Assembly: GCA_040753795.1 (NCBI GenBank)
Contig: JBFMDX010000017.1
Span: 1 to 64,000, forward strand
Length of the DNA stretch: 64,000 nt
Source: Thermodesulfobacteriota bacterium
Lineage (GTDB): Bacteria; Desulfobacterota; Desulfobacteria; Desulfobacterales; Desulfosudaceae
Direction of reading: 5' to 3'
In this document: positions 58,595 to 64,000 of the stretch, piece after piece
Position numbering within the stretch: the first letter of the stretch is position 1
Layout of the letters: each line of letters starts with the position of its first letter
Translations under genes and position numbers: made by a program
Notes under the pieces: generated by a model
What the model was told of the DNA's origin: nothing
Seen by the model: only the letters and a program-made list of their open reading frames with translations
Databases searched by the model: none

Positions 58595-60541
58595 ATGCGA
58601 AACAACATGTCCCGCCCTTATCAAACGCTCGCCGCCTGTTTTTTTCTGGCCGTCATCGTAACCGTTCTGTTTTATCCGGTCACCGGACATGAATTTTTGA
58701 ACATGGATGACCCTTTTTTTGTCCAGGAGCATCACGTCCCCGGAGGATTAACTCCGGCCAACATCAAAAGGGCATTCACCCTGCATTACGGTATGTGGAT
58801 GCCGCTGACCTGGCTGTCGCACATGGTCGACGCCCAGCTATACGGACTGAAACCGGCCGGTCATCATCTCACCAGCCTGATCATCCATCTGGCCAACACC
58901 CTGTTGCTGTTCCTGGCATTGCGGTCCATGACCGGCGCTTTTTATCGAAGCCTGATCATCGCCGCGATCTTCGGCGTGCACCCGCTGCAGGTTGAACCGG
59001 CAGCCTATATCGCCTGCCGCAAGGACCTGCTGGCGGCTTTCTTCTGGGTACTGACCATCCTGGGGTACACCCGCTATGTCCATCGTCCTTCCCGTTGCCG
59101 GTATCTGGCCGTATGCCTGTGTTTTTTCCTGGGGTTGATGGCCAAACCGGTACTGGTGACGCTGCCCCTGATTCTGCTGCTGCTGGATTACTGGCCGCTG
59201 TATCGCTTCAACAAAGGGAAAACAGCAGCCCTGATCATGGAAAAGCTGCCGCTGCTGGCCGGTTCAATCCTGATCGGACTGGTGACGGTCTTCACCCAGG
59301 AACAGGCGGGGGCGATGACATCTCTGTCCGATATTCCCCTGTCCAGCAGGATCGCCAACGCCCTGGTCAACTACGCGGCTTACCTCGGTCATATATTCTG
59401 GCCGACAGATATGGCCATCTTCTACCCCTGGCAGCAACAACTGCCCGGGTGGAAATATGTCGGCGCGGCGCTGTTGCTGTTGACCATCACGGTGGGCCTG
59501 GTCAGCCGGCGGGAGGAATCGCCTTACCTGCTCACCGGCTGGTTCTGGTTTCTCATCGCGCTGCTGCCGGTCATCGGCATCATTCCCGTCGGAAGCCATG
59601 GCATGGCCGATCGTTATGCCTACATTCCAGGGATCGGCGTTCTCATCGCCGCCGTCTGGACGGCAGGAGATATAACGCGACAATGGCGCATCAAGACGCC
59701 TTTTATCATAATATGTCTGTCAGCCCTCTTCCTGGTGCTTGGTATTATCTCCCGGCATCAGATCGGTTACTGGAAAAACAGCGAGACTGTGTTCCGGCAT
59801 GCCCTGGATGTGACCACCGGCAACTATGCCGCCCACAACAATCTGGCCAGAACCCTGATGGAAAAAAGGATTTTTGATGAAGCCCGGGATCACCTGAACC
59901 GGGCAATCATGATCCACCCGGACTTTCCCCAGGCCCACAACAATATGGGGGTGCTGCTGGCGGCGGAGAAGCAGGGCCGGAAAGCCCTGGGCCACTTTGC
60001 CAGGGCGATCGACCTTTATCCCGGCTTTACCGAAGCGCATTACAATATGGCCAATGAATTAATGGCCGGAGGGGCCCATACGTTGGCGCTGAATCACTAC
60101 AGACAGGCGTTGCGTATCAGACCGGACTATCAAAATGCCGCCGACATCCACTACCGGATCGGCCTGATCATGACGCAGCGGCGAAAAACGGACAAGGCGG
60201 CCGCCAGCCTTCGGCAGGCCCTGTCCCTTGATCCGGGTCACATTGAAGCGACCAATGCCCTGGCCGCAATCTTTAAAGCCGGCCGTCATTATGATCAGGC
60301 CATCGGCCTGTATCAGCAATTACTTGAGAAACGCCCCGACTGCAGCATCAGTATCGCCTACAACCTGGCGTGCCTTTACTCCCTGAAAAGCGATCCGGAC
60401 ACAGCCGTCGCCTGGCTGAAAAAAAGCATTGAGGCCGGGTTCTCGCATTGTGAATGGCTGGAAGCCGACAGCGAACTGGATCATATTCGCCATACGAAAG
60501 ATTTTCAGGACCTGATGAAACAATTCCGGCCTGCGAAATGA
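58595..60541 (+). CDS. Polytopic membrane protein with C-terminal TPRs (TMTC/GT-C-like)
   Basis: A 648-residue protein. The first about 390 residues hold some ten TM helices. Near the N-terminus, LNMDDPFFVQEHHVPG carries the Asp pair of GT-C lipid-phosphate-sugar glycosyltransferases, and GVHPLQVEPAAYIACRKDLLAA, LLLLLDYWPLYRFNKGK and GSHGMADRYAYIPGIG are conserved blocks seen in TMTC-like O-mannosyltransferases. Residues about 400-640 are TPRs (HNNLARTLMEKRIFDEAR and so on). It is a candidate protein-glycosyltransferase at the periplasmic face. A paralogue begins at 63135. It overlaps the GT87-like gene tail to tail by 37 bases. Confidence 0.8.
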   Translation: MRNNMSRPYQTLAACFFLAVIVTVLFYPVTGHEFLNMDDPFFVQEHHVPGGLTPANIKRAFTLHYGMWMPLTWLSHMVDAQLYGLKPAGHHLTSLIIHLANTLLLFLALRSMTGAFYRSLIIAAIFGVHPLQVEPAAYIACRKDLLAAFFWVLTILGYTRYVHRPSRCRYLAVCLCFFLGLMAKPVLVTLPLILLLLDYWPLYRFNKGKTAALIMEKLPLLAGSILIGLVTVFTQEQAGAMTSLSDIPLSSRIANALVNYAAYLGHIFWPTDMAIFYPWQQQLPGWKYVGAALLLLTITVGLVSRREESPYLLTGWFWFLIALLPVIGIIPVGSHGMADRYAYIPGIGVLIAAVWTAGDITRQWRIKTPFIIICLSALFLVLGIISRHQIGYWKNSETVFRHALDVTTGNYAAHNNLARTLMEKRIFDEARDHLNRAIMIHPDFPQAHNNMGVLLAAEKQGRKALGHFARAIDLYPGFTEAHYNMANELMAGGAHTLALNHYRQALRIRPDYQNAADIHYRIGLIMTQRRKTDKAAASLRQALSLDPGHIEATNALAAIFKAGRHYDQAIGLYQQLLEKRPDCSISIAYNLACLYSLKSDPDTAVAWLKKSIEAGFSHCEWLEADSELDHIRHTKDFQDLMKQFRPAK

Positions 60542-61839
60542 TTTTTTCCCGTTCTACCAAGTCCCGCATAATACACCATGCTGGCCAGCACCCCCAGCTT
60601 CAGCGCAAAAAATATCCAGAGGTGATGATGGCTGGATCCCGGGACATTGTGGAAAAGAGAAAGAAACAGGGCGCAGGCGATCACCGCGGACCTAAAGGTT
60701 GACAGTCGGGGGGTTGCTCCCTCCGCCAGCACCGCGACAAAAGCCGGAATCAGCAGTATGTCTTCGTAAGCCCCCGAATTTGGAGAAAAAAGAAGGCAGC
60801 AGGCGATAAGGGCCACGGTCAATCGCGGCGGTCCGGCGGTATGGGTCAACGGCCTGAACCGGCTGCATATACCGATGCCGGCTATCATCAACGCGCTGAC
60901 GACAGTTGAAATGCCGGCGGCGATCCGGTCGCCGGTGAAACCGGATATCGCGCTCCTGAGGATGTTCATGGTCCGGGGGGCGATGGACCAGGCATAAATA
61001 TCAGGGAAATCGCCGCTGCTGTACATCTGCAGCAAGCGCAGATATGACCGAATCCATTCCGGGGTCAACAGTGGGGTCAGCGCGGCCGCCAGAGCCATTA
61101 TCAATGCCGTTGCACAGCATAACTCACGCCACTGGCCGTAAATCCACAATACGCCGAAACCGATGATCAGATATGGAGGCTTCAGGCCCGCCGCGACAAT
61201 CAGCAGGACCGACAGCCAATCTGTCGCCGTTTTTTCCGGCTTCTCCCTGAGACGCGTCATCCTGTAAATCAAAAGGCTTAGGATTCCTCCGGCATAGAGA
61301 GAGGTCTGCCCGACAATAACAGCGGAGACCCCGACCAGCGAAAAAACGGTAATTCCGCACAGGACCAGAGGAAGACGCCGGTGAGGCGGAAAAGGATAAA
61401 GCGGCGCCGATATTTTCAGCAGGGCCAGGATCAGGATCCCGGCGGAAACAGCCACCCACAGGCTGTAGGATGCTGAAAGGCTGAATCTCGCGATATACGC
61501 GAAGGGCATCCAGACAATCAGGGCGATCGGCGTCACCGCCACCGGCATGGCCGCCATGGCCGGTTTTTCCATATATGCCGAAATCGCCTGCAGCTGAAAG
61601 CCCAGGTCGTAGATATTCCCGAATCCCTGAGACCAGAAATGGCTGGTCAGAATAATATGATAGGCATAGTCCTGAAGGTAAAAACAGTCTCGGCCGTATC
61701 CGACAAAACCGATTCGCGGCGATACCCAGAAGTAAACAGAGAAAAAAAAGGCAACCCCTGCCGCAATCGCAATCAGCGGTTTTCGGCGGAAGGCGGCTGT
61801 CACGCCGCCGGGAGAACGGTCCTTGTATGAATCAGGCAT
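60505..61839 (-). CDS. GT87-like polytopic membrane glycosyltransferase
   Basis: About 444 residues from ATG 61839 (PDSYKDRSPGGVTAAFRRK after initiator); the longer frame from 61938 adds 33 residues without signal features. Around ten TM helices are visible. GYGRDCFYLQDYAYHIILTS supplies acidic residues in the first periplasmic loop, and LIVWMPFAYIARFSLSASY, GLKPPYLIIGFGVLWIYG and LLFSPNSGAYEDILLIPAF fit the DUF2029/GT87 family, which transfers polyprenyl-phosphate mannose in actinobacteria. It opposes the TPR gene and is divergent from the second radical SAM gene. Confidence 0.75.
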   Translation of the reverse strand: MPDSYKDRSPGGVTAAFRRKPLIAIAAGVAFFFSVYFWVSPRIGFVGYGRDCFYLQDYAYHIILTSHFWSQGFGNIYDLGFQLQAISAYMEKPAMAAMPVAVTPIALIVWMPFAYIARFSLSASYSLWVAVSAGILILALLKISAPLYPFPPHRRLPLVLCGITVFSLVGVSAVIVGQTSLYAGGILSLLIYRMTRLREKPEKTATDWLSVLLIVAAGLKPPYLIIGFGVLWIYGQWRELCCATALIMALAAALTPLLTPEWIRSYLRLLQMYSSGDFPDIYAWSIAPRTMNILRSAISGFTGDRIAAGISTVVSALMIAGIGICSRFRPLTHTAGPPRLTVALIACCLLFSPNSGAYEDILLIPAFVAVLAEGATPRLSTFRSAVIACALFLSLFHNVPGSSHHHLWIFFALKLGVLASMVYYAGLGRTGKNHFAGRNCFIRS

Positions 61840-62041
61840 ACCGCATGCCCCGCCCTTGATATTCCAATAATCTCGTAATTTTGCAGCCCGCAGGTTATGT
61901 CTGACAACATAGTGACTTCTCTTGCAAAAAGCAATCATCGTTTACGGCCGCGGGGGCACTTCCCTCCTTGCCTTCGATCGGCATCATGGATATGATCAGT
62001 ATTTATTATCCGTTCAAAACCGCTATGGGAAAGCGTGAAAA

Positions 62042-63124
62042 ATGAATTTCGGGCGAGCGCTCCGCAGCGGCCTGCCGCTGGTAAAAGCCGCGGGGCAGTA
62101 CACCAGGGCACTGATGACAGGCCGGCGGATGCCCCTGTACACCGGCATTTTCATCACCCCGAGGTGCAACCTGAACTGCGTATACTGCTTTCCCAACTCC
62201 CCTTGCAGAAGAGAAGAAGACGAGTTCTCAAAGCAGGAAATCTTTCACATGGTTGACGAGTTGTACGCCATGGGAACCCGCTATATTGTCCTGCTGGGCG
62301 GAGAGCCGTTGCTGAGGGAAGACGTCGGCGATATTATCGATTATATCGCCCGAAAAAAAATCATCGTCGAAGTGATCACTAACGGCTATTTTACCCGCCA
62401 GCGACTGGCGGCCCTGAAGAAGGTCAGTTATGTCTGTCACAGCATCGACGGCAATGAAGCCGACATGGAGAAAAACCGCGGCCGGGGCTCCCACAAAAAA
62501 ATCATGGAAAGTCTGTCCCTGTGCCGGGACAACGGCATTCCCGTTCAGATGAGAACCGTATTCAACCGGAACAACGCCGACAGCCTGGATTACCTGCTCA
62601 CCCTGGCCCGAAACTGGAACACCACTCTGGGCCTCTGCGAACAAGCCATTACCCGGGAACAGGACCGGGAGTTCGTCATGTCAGCCGAAGAACTGCGCCT
62701 GTTCTGGCGCCGGGTCCGCGATTACAAAACAAAGGGATACCCCGTGGACAAGACCTTCCGGCTGCTGAACAACATCATCGGTTTTCCGCTGGGCATCCCC
62801 CTGGACAGGATATTCCGCAGGGGCGATCCGCTGCCGCCGGGCTATCATTTCCCGCCCTGCCGCATCGCCCGCGGCCATGCCTTTATTGACAGCAACGGCA
62901 TGATGTACCCCTGCCCCATGCTGCTGGGCAGGGGCGAAAACGGCCGGAGCGTCCACGGCAGCGGCGGCGTAAAAAGGGCCTGGGAAGAGCTGTCCGGGAA
63001 TGACTGCCTGTTCTGCCGCCAGAGCGTTCAGGATTTGAAAAACGAGTTTTTCTCCTATGACCCGCAAGCCATAAAAACGGTCGCCGCCACGCTGTTGGCC
63101 AAATTAACGCATCAGCCCGGATGA
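62042..63124 (+). CDS. Radical SAM protein with SPASM-like C-terminal cysteines
   Basis: A 360-residue enzyme. The radical SAM motif is CNLNCVYC (Cys42, 46, 49), followed by YIVLLGGEPLLREDVGDIID (GGEP motif). The C-terminal third has FPPCRIARGHAFIDSNGMMY, then PCPMLLGRG and NDCLFCRQ, a Cys pattern like the SPASM/twitch domains that hold auxiliary 4Fe-4S clusters. Family members modify peptides, lipids or cofactors. It is followed 10 bases later by the second polytopic protein, so the two are probably co-transcribed. Confidence 0.85.
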   Translation: MNFGRALRSGLPLVKAAGQYTRALMTGRRMPLYTGIFITPRCNLNCVYCFPNSPCRREEDEFSKQEIFHMVDELYAMGTRYIVLLGGEPLLREDVGDIIDYIARKKIIVEVITNGYFTRQRLAALKKVSYVCHSIDGNEADMEKNRGRGSHKKIMESLSLCRDNGIPVQMRTVFNRNNADSLDYLLTLARNWNTTLGLCEQAITREQDREFVMSAEELRLFWRRVRDYKTKGYPVDKTFRLLNNIIGFPLGIPLDRIFRRGDPLPPGYHFPPCRIARGHAFIDSNGMMYPCPMLLGRGENGRSVHGSGGVKRAWEELSGNDCLFCRQSVQDLKNEFFSYDPQAIKTVAATLLAKLTHQPG

Positions 63125-63134
63125 ATCCGTCCAT

Positions 63135-64000
63135 ATGAAAAAATATTTTACTGACATAATCATATGCCTGTTCATCATCGCCGCCGCCCTGGTAATTTAT
63201 GCCCAAATTGGCAGTCATGATTACATATTTTATGATGACATATCGAGCATATACGTCCCTTTTGTAACAAACGGCCTCTCCCTGGAAAAGTTCGGCCAGG
63301 CGTTTTACAAACTGCCCGACCATCTCCCCTACCAGGTTCCGATTCCCGCCATTGTCAGGCTGTTGTTATGGGAATTCTTCGGCAACGATCTGGGCAAGCA
63401 CCATTTATTCTCACTGTGGTTACATGTCGTCAACGCGCTGCTGCTGTATTTAATTCTGCGGTCGGCAACGGGCAAAAAATCGGAAAGCGGGTTCTGCGCG
63501 ATTCTTTTTACCGTTCATCCGATCAACGTAGAGGCGGTCAGCTGGCTGGCAGGATATAACGGCATACTGGAAGCTTTCTTTTTAATGGTTACCCTTGCCG
63601 GCTACTACCATTATGTCAAAGGCCCGTCTGTTAAGAGGTATCTGCTTCTTTTTTTGCCGTTTATGCTGGGGTTGATGTGCAAACCCACCATAGCGATACT
63701 GCCTTTTTTGTTGCTCCTGCTCGACTACTGGCCCTTGGGGAGAATCCGCCTGAATCCGGCCGGTATTAAAGATACGGCATGGCTCTTTTTCCGGAGCAGA
63801 GTCCTCCTGGAAAAACTTCCCCTGATGGCCCTGGCTCCGATCCAGTGGGCAGCGGGAAGGCTGCTGATTACCGGGCAGTTGCGGGGCGACCGGCCCTTAT
63901 CCTTGACCTTTCATCCCGGATCAATCGTCGATTTTGTCTTTCATATGAGAAAAATTGTCTATCCGGCGGGGCTGACCATCTGCCGGCCCGATCCTCCGGA
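63135..64000 (+). CDS. Polytopic GT-C/TMTC-like membrane protein, 3'-truncated by the window edge
   Basis: The frame from ATG 63135 stays open to the last base (288 complete codons), so the gene continues outside. It starts with a TM helix (KKYFTDIIICLFIIAAALVI) and then the Asp pair in HDYIFYDDISSIYVPF. VHPINVEAVSWLAGYNGILE, GLMCKPTIAILPFLLLLLDY and WPLGRIRLN align block by block with the product of the gene at 58595 (GVHPLQVEPAAYIACRKDLL; LGLMAKPVLVTLPLILLLLD), showing paralogy. The C-terminal part, including any TPRs, is not in the window. Probable role: sugar transfer from a lipid carrier at the periplasmic side (inference). Confidence 0.8.
   Translation, partial: MKKYFTDIIICLFIIAAALVIYAQIGSHDYIFYDDISSIYVPFVTNGLSLEKFGQAFYKLPDHLPYQVPIPAIVRLLLWEFFGNDLGKHHLFSLWLHVVNALLLYLILRSATGKKSESGFCAILFTVHPINVEAVSWLAGYNGILEAFFLMVTLAGYYHYVKGPSVKRYLLLFLPFMLGLMCKPTIAILPFLLLLLDYWPLGRIRLNPAGIKDTAWLFFRSRVLLEKLPLMALAPIQWAAGRLLITGQLRGDRPLSLTFHPGSIVDFVFHMRKIVYPAGLTICRPDPP

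Overview
The window looks like a chromosomal segment of a GC-rich Gram-negative anaerobe, most likely a member of the Desulfobacterota (the former sulfate-reducing Deltaproteobacteria). This is inferred from three things: an RnfB electron-transfer subunit fused to a GltD-like flavoprotein next to a CooC-type ATPase, outer-membrane type lipoproteins, and the arrangement of the housekeeping genes. No 16S rRNA is present to settle it.

Layout. (1) 1-17.3 kb is an accessory, cell-surface region. It holds the 3' part of a secreted protein built from about 80-residue beta-sandwich repeats, an exported tandem rhodanese-like protein without catalytic cysteines, and a giant (about 4185 aa) Sec-exported protein. 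The giant protein has a parallel beta-helix, Fn3-like domains, an RHS/YD-repeat shell and a C-terminal phospholipase A2-like toxin tip. A small AT-rich membrane protein follows it (candidate immunity protein), then a decayed YD-repeat relic and an intact integrase-type transposase. (2) 17.3-22.3 kb, mostly + strand: a zinc-ribbon/HExxH membrane protein, tRNA-Arg(TCT) on the - strand with its own terminator, an RpoH-type sigma factor, a TPR/LysM lipoprotein and a LolB-like lipoprotein. (3) 22.3-44.9 kb, all - strand: a universal stress protein, a divergent protein kinase and a GAF protein; aat, clpA and clpS; secA; then a dense run comprising an M23 peptidase, pgsA, a transaldolase-family gene, a YHS/TRASH-like protein, folK, a lipoprotein, argH, argG, argF, argD, argB, hslU, hslV, xerC, a Rho-N-like basic protein, a family-4-like uracil-DNA glycosylase and a TPR protein. 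(4) 45.1-48.4 kb, + strand: a redox cassette of CooC-like ATPase, RnfB-GltD-like fusion and RseC. (5) 48.4-51.6 kb, - strand: a sulfotransferase-like protein, a KamA-family aminomutase and an HsdR-N-like nuclease-fold protein with Pro/Glu/Lys repeats. (6) 51.9-57.1 kb: tag, a glycosyltransferase, recN, thiD and hsp20. (7) 57.2-64.0 kb: an envelope/modification cluster with a B12-binding radical SAM protein, two paralogous polytopic proteins of which one ends in TPRs and the other runs off the window, a GT87-like membrane glycosyltransferase and a second radical SAM protein.

Functional themes. ClpS, ClpA and the Aat transferase form one co-directional set that covers the bacterial Leu/Phe N-degron pathway. 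HslV/HslU and Hsp20 add proteostasis, and an RpoH-type factor lies in the same window. argBDFGH covers glutamate-derived arginine synthesis except argA/argJ, argC and argE. The strongest candidate for a less described system is the RHS locus: Sec-exported delivery protein, PLA2-like tip, adjacent small membrane protein, displaced YD fragment and IS.
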